A stretch of DNA of 64,000 nt from positions 25,509,261 to 25,573,260 of the forward strand of contig JAFMSR010000007.1 of the NCBI GenBank assembly GCA_022818135.1. The letters run 5' to 3'. Made by a program: the position numbers and the translations under genes. Every line of letters starts with the position of its first letter. Position 1 is the stretch's first letter. Source of the stretch: Saxidomus purpurata. Taxonomy: Eukaryota > Mollusca > Bivalvia > Venerida > Veneridae. Below, piece after piece: positions 28,012 through 39,708 of this stretch. Below the pieces are notes generated by a model, which was not told where the DNA came from, searched no databases, and saw only the letters and a program-made list of their open reading frames with translations.

Positions 28012-28387
28012 GTAAGGGAAATAATTTTAAAAAACTGCCGAATAAAAACGTGGGAGTTACGCTTATTATGACGACGAAACGCGAGCAGACATAAGAAGAT
28101 ATGCACATATTAATTATTTTTAGTTGCCGTGCTTATGTATAAAATAACGTTGAAAGCTTAAACTAAAATCACAGAACCTTAGCCACAGGTGTCGATATGT
28201 GTCAATAATAGTATATCGTGTTGCACAATACCAATCATCAGTCTAGACAATTTTGCGACAGTTGGAAAGGCTTATATTAATCAAATGTTTTAATTAAGAA
28301 AGCTTAAACATCATATGTTACTTTATGTTTTTATTCTGACCAAACCATTGATCCATAAATTTCTCTTAAAATTTCCTTTCAGTTATA

Positions 28388-29500
28388 AGCTCACCTGAGC
28401 ACGAAGTGCTCCGTGAGAGTTATTGTGATCGCCTTGTATCCGTCGTCTGTCTGTCTTCTGTCTGTCATCTGTCTGTCGTTCGTTAACATTTAACTTTGTG
28501 TATGCAATAGAGGCTGCATTTTATTACTGACTATTCATGAGCCTTGATCAAAATGACTGCCTTGATAAAATCTAGTTCGACTTCGAATATGGGTCACCTA
28601 GGGTAAAAACAACAACGTCAATGGGTCTAATAATAGAAAAGCTTGTGTATGCAAGAGAAGTGACATTTATCATTTGATCTTTATGAAACTAATTCAATAT
28701 GATTGCATTTATTAAATCTAGCTCGAGATTGAATATGGGTCGTCTTGGGTTAAAAACTAGGTCATTGGGTCAAAACCATATAAAACGTTGTGTATGCAAT
28801 AAAGGTTACATTTTTCATTGAATCTTCATGAAACTAAGTCAGAATGGCTATCTTGATAAATTCTAGATTGAGTTTGCATATGGGTTTTTTTTAATTCGAA
28901 AACTAGGTCATGGGGTCAATTATAGAAAAACCTTGTAAATGTGATATAAGTTGTATTTTCATTGAATCTTCATGAAACTTGTTCAGTATGGTTGCCTTGA
29001 TGAAATCTAGATTGAGTTCGCATATTGTCCTCTCTGGTCAAACACTATGTCACAGGGTCAAATCATAGAAAACCCTTGTGTATGCAATAAAGGTTGTATT
29101 TATTATTGAATCTTAATCAGAATAATTATCTTGATGAATTCTAGATCGAGTTTGAATGTAAATTATCTTGGATCAAAAACTAGGTCACAGGGTTGAATCA
29201 TTGGAAAACCTTATGTACACAATATAGATTGCATTGGATCTTTATGAAACTTGGTCAGTATGATTGTTTAAATTTACAACCAAACCATCATGAAAATTGG
29301 TCAGAATGTTTTAATGGATCACCTTGGATTATAAACTAGATCACTAGGTCAAATCCGAGGAAAACCAAGTTGGTTATCTAGAAGTCACATTTCAACAGAA
29401 TGTTTTGTGTTTATGTTATATAGTTTAAGGTTGAATTTGATCACATGTGGTCATAAGTTGGTCTCATGTGAGCGATATAGGACCATCTTGGCCCTCATGT
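28388..29500 (+). mobile_element. Complete palindrome-headed repeat with six about 143-base units
   Basis: It opens AGCTCACCTGAGCACGAAG, with stem GAGCAC-GAA-GTGCTC, followed by GTCTGTCTGTC-type short repeats (28435-28480). Six units follow, marked by TTGTGTATGCAATA near 28496, 28643, 28798, 28933, 29076 and 29211 (spacing 135-155). Each carries TCTTCATGAAACT, GATAAA-TCTAGAT-GAGTT and AAACTAGGTCA-GGGTCAA. The 3' end is CATGTGAGCGATATAGGACC then ATCTTGGCCCTCATG. Both termini are present, so this is the most complete copy in the window. There is no coding capacity. I recognise the family as abundant in bivalves; superfamily not determined. Confidence 0.75.
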
Positions 29501-30869
29501 TTACTTAAGTGACTAAAGTATGCCACTATTATTAATGAATAGTTTCTTGTGGCATAGAAATCAAAAGACTGTAGCAAAAATAACTTTATTTAATTTGAAA
29601 GATATTAAATTTGGAATAAATTAATGGCATTACAATGTACTAACCATAGCAATGTATTAACCAGCTCGTGAAATAAAGAGTTAATATTAAATATATAAAC
29701 TACATGTATTGTGAAGAAAGTCTAATGCGACTTTATTTGAATATTTTGTCTAAAACACTTTTGACGTAATAATACAAAATGAACCTATCAACATTGCCAT
29801 ACTGCAGTACGGGCAAATATGACAGAGCAACTTACAAAACTTATCAAATAGTATGAAATTCTTTTTAGAAATTAGTAATATTGACTTATCTCTCTAAACA
29901 CCACGTTAACAATCATAAACCTTGTAGGACAAGTAAAATTTAAAAGTTTGACCATGGTTATCAAATTACGTTTTCACTTCGATAGATAGAAACACAATTT
30001 TCATTGTTGTTCAGATAGATATACTATGCGATCTAGAGCTTTTACATCATTTGGAATAAGAAATGCAATGTCTTGACCCAAAGAAAACTTGTTAAAACCT
30101 AGAAGCTGTTTACATGAATCCATTTTGTGATTTCGATTAAGTCAAATTACTTCAAGCAGAAACAATTCATGTCTGCCTATTTATCACAAGTATTCCTGAA
30201 GATCTAGTATATAGCCTGAGCAAAATGTCCAAAGAGCACACGTTTTGCAATATTTCGTTTACAAAGACTTGATATAATTAAATTCCAATCAAAAATTTAT
30301 AAAGCCGAATGTATATAGATCATTATAAGTTTGCTACGAAGTTTACAGGATTTTTGTAGTTTTTCATTTCTCAATTCGCCCTGTAAATGTCATTTCCAAG
30401 GTTTTCACGAAGTCCTACATTTGTATATGAAGAGTTGATCATAGTACATGTAAGATATTAAGATTTTGTCATACAGTCTTGAAGACCCATTGATTATAAT
30501 GTATAACATATTTTTGTAAGGCACCTTCTGATTGGATTATTCTAGGTGCATAGAATTACCGAAAAAGGTCCGAAAAGAAGTTTATTCAGACCGAAAACAA
30601 CTTTCTTTTTTTTCAAAAGATAATGTATAATTTATAATTTAAGTTTTTAAAAAATGAAGGAATATGTTAATAGTGAATAATCAATAAGTACTAGCGATAT
30701 TATATTATCTTTAGAAAAACATGTTGTTTTCGGTCGCCAGTATTTGTTTTTCTGTCTGCTTGATTTGTAATAGTAATTACGATATTTACTAATTTCTTCA
30801 TTTACAGACGGAACCATATATTTAATAAAAAAAGCACCGACTATCTTTTTTAAAGGTAGTTCTTGTTTC

Positions 30870-31075
30870 TTCTATCATCCGCTTCGATAATAGTTCAATC
30901 ATTTCTGCCCCGCTACACAAAATGGCCGGAAAAGAAAAAAAAAAAAGATACTTGTAAATGGCATCTCCTCCTTAACCACTAGGCTAATTTCAAACACACT
31001 TCATAGGATTGTTGCTTGGGTGTCCTCTTCCAAATTGACGCTACAAGTCTGCTCCAGTTCATAATGACGTGTATT
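30870..31075 (+). mobile_element. Short fragment of the 15.1 kb-type repeat
   Basis: GTTCAATCATTTCTGCCCCG, CTACACAAAATGGCCGG, GGCATCTCC, CTAATTTCAAACACACTTCA and AGGATTG match the internal unit at 15540-15660. Neither end is recognisable and an A-rich run (about 30935-30948) interrupts it. Confidence 0.45.
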
Positions 31076-31558
31076 GACTTTATTATCTGATTTAATTCAT
31101 ATTAAGGAAATATTGCTGTTTGATTATTATCGGGGCAGTGTAATTAAGACATAGTCTACAATTGAGCCAAACTACTATGGATCAAGCAGACTTATTATAC
31201 CCTCTGTGTTTCTTCTGTACTGATTATATTATCAAAACAGGCATTTTGTTTTTGTCCTCAAAATTAGTTTAGGACCACAGAATCAAAGTCCAAATATTTT
31301 TAAATAAATACCTCTTTTTTAATAAAGGCATTTATTCCATAGAAAGGCAACACCCTTAGCGATAGTGTATGGACGCTATATATCAAAAAGAATATAAACT
31401 CGGCTTGGCGGGTGGGTTAAGAAATTTTCGAAATTCAGATATCAAAAGTGTACTGACAAAAATAAAGATAAAGTAAATGTGTCTCTGAGAAATATTCCCG
31501 GACACATCGCAGAAAACCCGACGGTTGATGTTCAGAATATGCCAGGAAAATCTTTTCC

Positions 31559-31612
31559 TTATATCATTATTATCATTATTATCATTATTATTAGTAGTAG
31601 TAGTAGTAGCAG
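31559..31612. repeat. Compound trinucleotide microsatellite (ATT/ATC)n-(AGT)n
   Basis: Alternating ATTATT/ATC triplets pass into seven or so AGT/AGC triplets. The homopolymeric isoleucine/serine (plus) and asparagine/threonine (minus) frames across it are artefacts of the repeat. Confidence 0.9.
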
Positions 31613-32237
31613 TTATATTACCCTTCAAAATGGTCACATAAGTTTATTGTTTAGAATGATGCTCAAAACACAGTGGATGCTTTAGAAACACATCAGAAAT
31701 AAGTTTTACCAAGTTATTTCTGTTATTGACAAAAGCAAATTAAGATATACATAACCGAAATGGTGGATTTTTTTATTTTTGACTAGGATCATAGTAAAAA
31801 AAGAATTTTACAGATTTCCTCTATATTCAATGTGAATGAAACTGTTCTACCAATCATTATTTTTGGGTTATAACTATTGCAATGTTCATTATTCTAGGAA
31901 TATAAATCACTGATTAATGTTTTATTTAAAATTTTGATGGTCACTTTGAACGGTAATATCACTTTAATGAATCCGTCTTTTGTAAGTGTGTGGCTATATA
32001 CGTCTGTGTGAAGGAAACTTTGTAAACAGACGATTGACCAATGAAATTGAAATGACACATTATGAACGAAGTAACAAGTTGACAAACTAACAGACGAATC
32101 AGACATGTGACAGCAGAGATATCATAAAGTAATGCTGTCACATAAATTATGAACACGATTGACGCTAAAACGTGTCTTACCTACACAACAATTTGTATCA
32201 GGAAGCAAAGGATTTGAAATCATGACAAGTGAGATAA

Positions 32238-32282
32238 TAGATATAACAATAATCATAATAATCATAATAGTCATAATTACTT
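32238..32282. repeat. ATA/ATC-rich microsatellite
   Basis: Imperfect AATAATCAT repeats lie just upstream of the SINE at 32348 and interrupt the X block of unit 5. Confidence 0.7.
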
Positions 32283-32347
32283 TATTTTACGAAGGTTACA
32301 TATAAGGTACATTATGAATTACAAACATTAAAAACATAATAATGTGT

Positions 32348-32600
32348 GGGCCCCGATAGCTCAGTGGATAGGGCGTTCGTCTCCGAAACGGGAGGTCCCG
32401 GGTTCGAATCCCAGCCCGAGCTCGAGGTGTGTCCTTTGTCAAAGGCACTGATGCCACACGTGCCTCAGTCCACCCAGCTGTAAATGGGTAGCAGTGATGA
32501 TAAACTCGCTGCCTCTCTCTCGCGAACGTGAAGACATCTGAAATGAGTGTTAGAGGGCGATTCATTAAGCTGCGGAGCTTTCTTCGTAATCGAACTAAGA
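32348..32600 (+). mobile_element. tRNA(Arg)-derived SINE
   Basis: The 75-base head folds as a tRNA. It has an A box (TAGCTCAGTGGATAGG), an anticodon stem TTCGT/ACGGG enclosing CTCCGAA (anticodon CCG, arginine-like) and a B box (GGTTCGAATCCC). The acceptor arms do not pair properly, and a conserved SINE body follows directly: TGCCTCAGTCCACCCAGCTG, AAATGGGTAGC, CTGCCTCTCTC, AAATGAGTGTTAG. It is therefore a SINE, not a functional tRNA gene. The body resembles mollusc SINEs of the V-SINE/RUDI or Meta-SINE kind; I cannot decide between them. The minus-strand frame across it (32296-32565) is an artefact. It splits the X block of unit 5. Confidence 0.85.
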
Positions 32601-32718
32601 TAAATTCGTATAAACTAAAACATAACTTATTTTCGGAACAAAAAAGAAAAGAGAAATAGAAAAATTACATGCATACATCACTAAATTAATTCTACTAATA
32701 TAAATAACGTATAAGATA

Positions 32719-33288
32719 CAGTAGAAACTCGAAATTCCGGCAATAAAAGATATTGTCTGTCTGATAACACGTCGTGAATTTTAAAATACAGACGAAGACA
32801 CTTTGAATCTTAACAGTAAAACTTATGTTCGTTCTGTACAGCACTCTAAACACATTAATGTTTCGTTTCCTGGATATATTCCAACATGGTGATTGTTAAT
32901 CCCCACTAAAGTTCCGCTGTCTAGGCGTAGTATCCATGATTTTACTATGACACAACATATAAAATGAGGCTCTATTGTTTTGCTAAATTTCGAACAAATC
33001 TGAGCGAAATGTCTTAAATATGAATCGATTTTATAAATCTAACAATCATGAGATGAAATCTAATTATCGGCACGTTTAATAGACAAATTGTGTTGTTCGG
33101 CATTAGGGTCAATTTACAAACTAATTCGCACTTATTCTTTGTGACAGACTGTGTGAATTAGATAATCGCCACAAATTGTTTTCACGCCTTCGGCACATTA
33201 TACCAAGAGAAAAAAAGGGCGGAGAAAAAACGGCCGGATTTTTTAGGTGACCGGATTTTTAGGGGTTCGGAATTCAGGGAGTCTACTG
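32719..33288. mobile_element. Tigger/pogo-like MITE, about 570 bases
   Basis: Left terminus CAGTAGAAACTCGAAATTCC at 32719; right terminus, read on the minus strand, CAGTAGACTCCCTGAATTCC ending at 33288. Both match the CAGTA-ACTC-AATTCCGG style of pogo/Tigger (Tc1-mariner superfamily) inverted repeats. The right end continues with CCGGTCACCTAAAAAATCCG. The left flank is TA as expected; the right flank is CA, one substitution from a TA target duplication. The interior has no transposase-like frame, so it is non-autonomous. It inserted into unit 5 between the two halves of the X block. Confidence 0.75.
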
Positions 33289-36200
33289 CAATAATATATA
33301 ATGTATACAACACATGTACATTAAATGTTCCGACAGGTCGTTGTGCTGCATGTAGTACTTATGTGTCTCTGGAATGTATCGGTAATAGTATTTTCATAGA
33401 AGATGTATTTAATTATCGACCATACTTCAACCTGCATATATTTCAGTCTTTGCTTATCTGTAGTCTGATATATTCATTCATTCCTGTGAGAATAATATTT
33501 ACTAATATTGCAATTAATTCTGGCAGTATGACGGAAATCTATGACACAGCTCAAAACCTCACGCTAACAAAAAATACAAAGAGTTTTACTATACGTTTGA
33601 ACATTTTCGTTACAGAATTTCGATAATGAACGTTGTCAAAAGTATAATATAAGGCTAATACAAAATAGTGCGGGTTATGATAAGATAGTACCAACCTAAA
33701 GTTTCGGCTATGACATAAAGTACAACGAATGAGAAAAGAAAAGAAAATGATTAATGAGTGAAGTGAAATATGATGGAGGATTCTGTTGGAATTTATTTAC
33801 ATTTTATAGAATATTATGTACTGTAGATCATGATACGAAACAACAAAAACCACAGCTGAACATTAAGCGCATCTAAATTCAAATTTTAAATTTTCTGCTT
33901 ACATATTTTCTGAAGCTTCTTGAAATTTCATTTGCATGTGTTTCTGCTACAAGTCTCTAGACAATTCAATTGCAATCTGTTATCTAGTAAAATCATTCGG
34001 ACGAGAAAGGAGACACTGACAGATGTCTAGCTAGTCTATGTGTTGTTTAAAGTGCAATGAAAGTGATATACATGTAGTTTCAGTCAGCAAACTCTGTTTT
34101 CTATTTTCAGATTGATTTGGCTGCTATGGTTAATGAACTTACAATTTAACTAATTTTGTTACCAATTTTGTAGTCACCTTCCCTATATTGGATTCAGAGC
34201 ATTATTTAGCAAAGAATTACAGGAGACGTTTTATTAGCTCAAGAATGGTTACCGTGTTACGTTCGCCAGACCAACAAAAGACACGCAAATTTAATGTAAT
34301 TTTCCGCATGATTATTAACCTAAGGGGGTTAAAGACGTTTCAACCTATACTACAATAGCTACAAACTTTTACACATATAGTCATTAAAGCATCCTACGAC
34401 TAAGCAATAACTAGACAACATAAACAGCCTATGACTATATTCAGTGGACGTCAACTTGTGTGTACTAGAAGAGTTTCGAAACTTTCATTAATACTAAGAA
34501 TAAATCAGCTGAACAGTTATTACTATTGAATCAATTTTGTACAAAACTGTTATGTTGATATCACATCTTACAGATATTACTACGAACATAAAGTTGCTAG
34601 TTTTGACAGCGCTAAAGGACTTATCAGTTATTTTGATACAGACTGAAGAAAGCATTTATTAGTTACACTTGTATCAGATGGATCTATTTCATTATTACAA
34701 TTTTATAAAAGAAACATATCGTGGCGATGTCATACAAGCGTTACAAAGTAAAGACGGAAATAACTGTCTGCAAGTTCTTCTTATCTTCTTCAGTTTGATG
34801 ATTATTTATCCAATGCCAAGATAATATAGTTCAAAATGAAATGGCAAGTCAAAAGGACAAATATGTCCGATACGATTTATTGATTAGATCTTTTAAACGA
34901 TTTTATATGTAACCCTATATCTTGGGATGCTAAATGTAATAAAAATTGTGTAAGCATGTTAATCTATACTGTATTTTTGGGGTATTTTTTTGCAATACAG
35001 AAGAGCGGTATAGGGGAGTGTCAAGAATGATTATTTAAAGTTAACCGTCATTGTCTAAACTGCCGATGAATTAGGAAGGAAAGTGGTTATAAATGATAAT
35101 AAATATTTAAAAAAAATCATATACACATGTATTTAATTAATTGTGATTTCACTTGACTTTGTATGTACTAAAGAAAACGTATTCAAAAACTAATTGTCAC
35201 TAGTCGGTAAACAATGTATTGGTATTGTACATTTTTTAAACATGTATTTGTGCGTAGGTTATAAGACACAATGTATTTGTTAATGTCAATAACTTTTGCT
35301 CTCAGTTTTATTTTGTTTTACTAGTTGGGTAATCCAGCTATTACATTTGACTGATAATTCAATCATTCAGTTTGAGCGTATGTGTTGTTTCTTAAAATGG
35401 GAATTTTGCAAAGAATTATGTGCTTTTCTTCCAACTAACAGCACAAAAAAAGGATTTCTTATGTCAGACTTACATATAAACAAGCAATTCAATTTCAACC
35501 ATGTTTTATCACAGAATTCAGTTTTCGACATATTTTGTTCAACGTGTCTATAAATAGCAAAAAGTCTTTTATTTAATTCAGATGTACCTAACTAAGGACG
35601 TGAGATTTTTTCTTATTCATCAAACTATTATAGTTTATGGCAAGCTTATAAAGTTAAGCGTCTCGACGAATTAGTAATTTTGGTAATATAATTTTTCAAT
35701 CTTGACAAATAGAATGAAACAAGTGATGGTTATCATTACAAAAAACGAAAATAGTCACATTATAAACTTTCTCAACGATCTTGACATTTGAAAGAATCTT
35801 GCATCTACGGTTAACCCCTCAGGTAAAATGTTTTGTATTCAATACTCTTGTAGAACCTGTGTCAATGATCACCTTCTATCACATAACATAAAACTTAAAA
35901 ACAGGAAAAACAATATTTACACTACTAGTATATAAAAAGAATAGCTTATTTCAGTTTTTAAACGGTACTTTTGCATATTTGCCTTAAACATGCATATTGA
36001 ATAATATATCAAAAGGTGTGACATGAAAGTATTTTTCCACTGTTGCCAATCTGGAATTCTGAAATTACAGTTTCGATACCTACTATATGAATTGCATTTT
36101 GAAAAACTGTTACAGAACCGTTGTAACTTATCATGGCAGAAGCTCAACCTCGAAGATTTTGAGCTCTAGAATTAAATCAACGTACAGTTCTATTCGCAAT

Positions 36201-37884
36201 ATTATTCTATATTAAAAGAAATAATTTCCGCAGAATTGATATAACGTCATGGATTAATTCTGTACTTTACCTTAATCCCATTAGACCTATGAAAAACTTT
36301 TTTTTTAATTATTAGAGACAGAAAATAGTTTGGTGAAAGGGATCGGATTATCCTAGCTTACATAGTACACAAAGTCTTATATCTTTTAAAAGAGTGGTTC
36401 AAACGAATGTCTATAACAGGTTTGAATTAAAAGTGGAAAGCTATTCCAGACCCAACGTCACCATGCCGTTAAAGAAGACTGTTACTAGACGATCTTTGAT
36501 CGATTCATTTTTGAAGTTTCCTTTGAAGCTGCGGTTTCACCTAGCTGCATTTTTACGATGCGTGTTAACATTGTATGTCATTGTTCAACCATGGTATTAA
36601 TTTTCACATAAAACAGTGATGTAATTTCTCAAATGACTTTTTACAGCGTTTTAAAATGTTTCATTGACATAAAAAAATAAACTAAATTGTATCTAAAGCT
36701 CTAGAAATTACTCAAACAAATCGCTTATTGTTTACTGTAATATTTAAAACAAAAACGTGCTGAAATTTCAATAACAATTTTACAATTTAATTTGCACTGA
36801 GTCTTTGAGTGAATTATTTTTTCTAAATTTCACTTGAAGGTGAATGGTGCGAATTCAAACCCATTAATTTCCATTTGTCTAATTTCTTCCATTAGCGTTA
36901 GCACTTGTCACATATTAAAGAAAGGATCATTGATCGGTGAAAGCGTTCAATAATGTTTTTCTCCTTTCGACATTTTAAATTTATAAATGAATTTACTGAG
37001 TTTAAGACACAAAAAAAACCAGACACAACGGAGTGGTTACTCGCAAAGTTTTGTGCCAAGCTATTCACTGTAGTAAATAATCTTCAATGAAAGTTGATGG
37101 AAAATATTAATTTACAATACTTCAATAAAATAACAAAATCAGTGTGTACAGTAAAGATTGTCTGCAATGACTTTCCAAGGGAGATAGTAGCAAAAGTCAC
37201 TTTACATAGACATTTTTATAAGATATGCACTATAATGTGAGACACCAAACTATGCTTTACGTATTTGTACAACATGTTGTTGTTTTTTTGCAAATAATTA
37301 AAGTAAGCATATTGTTAGGTTTGGATGCCATAAACAATTTTGTAAATAACAAATATGCATATTTGCACAAAAAATGCTACAGCTTGGATTGATCTTTGTG
37401 TGATAGATACAGTGCGAGTGTCTCTTAGAATTTGGTTGCGCTTGTGTATAAAGTATATTTGTTATGGTTGTAAGAGGACACTTTTACATCAAAATGAGAA
37501 TAAGCTTCTGACTTATCTGTTTAGCAAACATGATTCTTGGTATATTTCTTGCAAGATGTGAAGAAAATTGTTTTAATTCGTATGAGTCAGTGCAGAACCT
37601 ACATATGATATAGCATTGGCCTAACCTGTTTTGTAGGTTGTATTTTTCGCACGATAAATCCGCTCCTGTTTAAGCAGGATTAAAAATTGTAGTGGTTGTT
37701 TTCTTGCATCATCGAAAAACGAAGTTTTTAAAGAGAAAACCAAATTCTGTCTTTGTATCTTTTAGTTAATTAGGAATATTAGGAAAACATGTTTGTGCTT
37801 GCAGGCATAGACGAATACAGACGTGCCACTTTTGAAAGATGATTTACATTTGTATATACATTTAAGTAACACAATGGTCTCTGC

Positions 37885-38140
37885 ATGAACGTCCGCCTCC
37901 TTGATCGAGTGGTTAGAGTCAATGACATGAATTCACTGTAACCACGCATAGATTAAGAATGATAGGTTCGAGCCCTGTTACCGACCATGTTTTAATGTGA
38001 GAAAATTTGCAGATTCTTTCTGAGGATAGGGGTCTAGTACTTGTTCTTCCCAGGAACTATGGTTAGGTAAACTACAGTACCTGCCTATCAGAGTGGCCTA
38101 TATATGGTTGGAAAGGGCGTAAAACTCGTACAACAACATC
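37885..38140 (+). mobile_element. tRNA-derived SINE
   Basis: The head carries an A box (TTGATCGAGTGGTTAGAG) and a B box (AGGTTCGAGCCC), separated by a somewhat expanded anticodon arm. The body has TTCTTCCCAGGAACTATGG, TTAGGTAAACT, CTGCCTATC and GTTGGAAAGGGCGTAAAACTC, which I recognise from bivalve SINEs. The 3' end near ACAACAACATC looks like a short repeat tail. Different family from the SINE at 32348. Confidence 0.75.
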
Positions 38141-39299
38141 TCTACAAGCACATATTTTGTATATTCCATGATGATGAAATACAATTCTTATCGTGATCAT
38201 CTCTGATTGTCCAATACTGTGTCAAATACTTGTATTACTTTACTAACTATCTTTTACAATGTATTATTAAGAAAGTTTCAATATACGGGTTTGACCAAAA
38301 ACATGAATTGAAAACATCACAACTTGCCTAGATTGTCACCATATATGTTTCCGTCAACCAATGAAATGAACGGAAGTGGTTGTGCGTTACCACGACACCA
38401 AAAAGGATTTATTGTACTGGTTGGTAGACTGAGTAATGGCGACGACAAATCCTAATTTAGGATTATGTGATAGTAGTGTACTAAATATATGCGTACACAA
38501 ACATTTACGATCATATCATGCGTTCATGTAAAGATACAATCGTTACATTTTCCAAAATAATTTATACACAAATATTGGATATTTTGCCCCGTCACTGTCA
38601 CAATATCCTAAAGAAGTGCGTGTTGTACGAGTTTTGGCTTACGAGTGTTTGGTCTTTCGGTCCAAGAATTTTTTGATTTACTGATTTAGTAAAACATATG
38701 TTTCATTTACTCTTGGTCAATGATGATATCGTTTCTTTTGAAGTTGTTGCCAGAGTTGCAAAAAAAGGTTCCAAAAAAACCTTTACTGATTTAGTAAAAA
38801 CTACTGCTCTAAATTCCAAATATACATTGTATTGTGATAAGAAAATGATAGAACCATGTTTTTGAACAAATAAAGGTAACTTTAAACCCCCAAAAACATT
38901 TACAACTCCTTTTTAAAGACAATGATGATATATTCGCTTTCTTTTTGTATTCATATCAAAAAAAGTTACAATGATATTGCAACGAGAGTCTAGCACACAA
39001 AATAGAGGCATATATGCATGTTAGAGTAAAAACCTTTTATATTTTGCAATATCAGTAGTGATGAAACTTTAACTACTGTTCTAAATTTTTCCCTCGTTCT
39101 AAAATGCTACAATCGATTTTCGTTCAATAGGTTTAACGTAAATTGGCTATCTATAAACTTCATAACGTAAAATCCATTCAAGTTTTCACCATTAACAAAT
39201 TTTATCGAGGTAAGTTTGAAGTTGAAAAGGGACTTTTATTACAGCTTCATCTTCGCTACGATCAGCTGTGCGCTAAAACTGATCCCCACCAGGAAAATA

Positions 39300-39708
39300 A
39301 ATGTAACATGTAGATATGTAATAACGCCTTTTCAGACTATTTTGAAATAATATTACCAATAGTACAAAACAAAAAGCAAATAGTAAAAGTCTATCAGGTG
39401 AAAAGTTTTGGTCCCAAAGAAGGACGCTGGGAGAAAGCGAATGTTCCCAGAGCACCAACCAGGGGGTCCAACACATTTTCCACTACATCTAAAACCTTCA
39501 AGCGTACATATTTTCTATTCCATTTTTATTCTATTCAGCTTCATTCGCTAATGTAACAGTAGATATGTAATAGCTTATTATGAAAAATAACCAAAAGTCA
39601 AAACAAAAGCTAGTCTATCGGTGAAAACGCTCTGTCCCCACCCCAACCACACACATACACACCTTTAAGCGTCATATCTTCTATTCCATTCTATTCTATT
39701 CTCATCAT
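39300..39708. repeat. Local tandem duplication, two unequal units
   Basis: Unit one is about 250 bases (39300-39549) and unit two about 159 (39550-39708). Both begin AATGTAACA-GTAGATATGTAATA and contain TCTATC-GGTGAAAA-G, GTCCC and ACCTT-AAGCGT-CATAT. Both end in a run of TATTCCATT/TTCTATTCTATTC pentamers. Unit two lacks about 90 internal bases. The pentamer run probably promoted unequal exchange or slippage. Confidence 0.65.

Larger units (their letters stand above)
22881..31900 (+). repeat. Large tandem segmental repeat, unit 4
   Basis: X block at 22890-23300, resuming 23640-23950 (ATATTGACGCTAATACATG, CATGATAAGTAAGATCG, GCATGCACAAACATTC). O at 23940-24260 (TGAGCTACGGCGCAGATTTGG, CTTCTTCGTTACGTA). 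D at 24830-25610 (AGAGACACTGACATATGTC, CAGTGGACGTCAACTT). S at 29720-30360 (AGTCTAATGCGACTTT, ACTGCAGTACGGGCAAAT, CACCACGTTAACAATCAT). G at 31095-31430 (ATTGCTGTTTGATTATTATC, GGACCACAGAATC, CTTGGCGGG). No T block is evident. Between D and S about 4 kb has been added, including a candidate promoter (26.5 kb), a TTTCGCG cluster (27.7 kb), a candidate exon (27.9 kb) and the element at 28388-29500. 24400-24830 and 25910-26440 hold nothing recognisable. Confidence 0.7.

Noticed and set aside
28385..29510. CRISPR-like array, because of regularly spaced repeats
   Set aside because: Units are about 143-base diverged tandem copies with no short identical repeats and unique spacers, in a eukaryotic element.
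31479..31685. Isoleucine/serine-rich frame
   Set aside because: Produced by a trinucleotide microsatellite.
32348..32422. Functional tRNA-Arg gene
   Set aside because: The acceptor stem does not pair and a SINE body follows directly.
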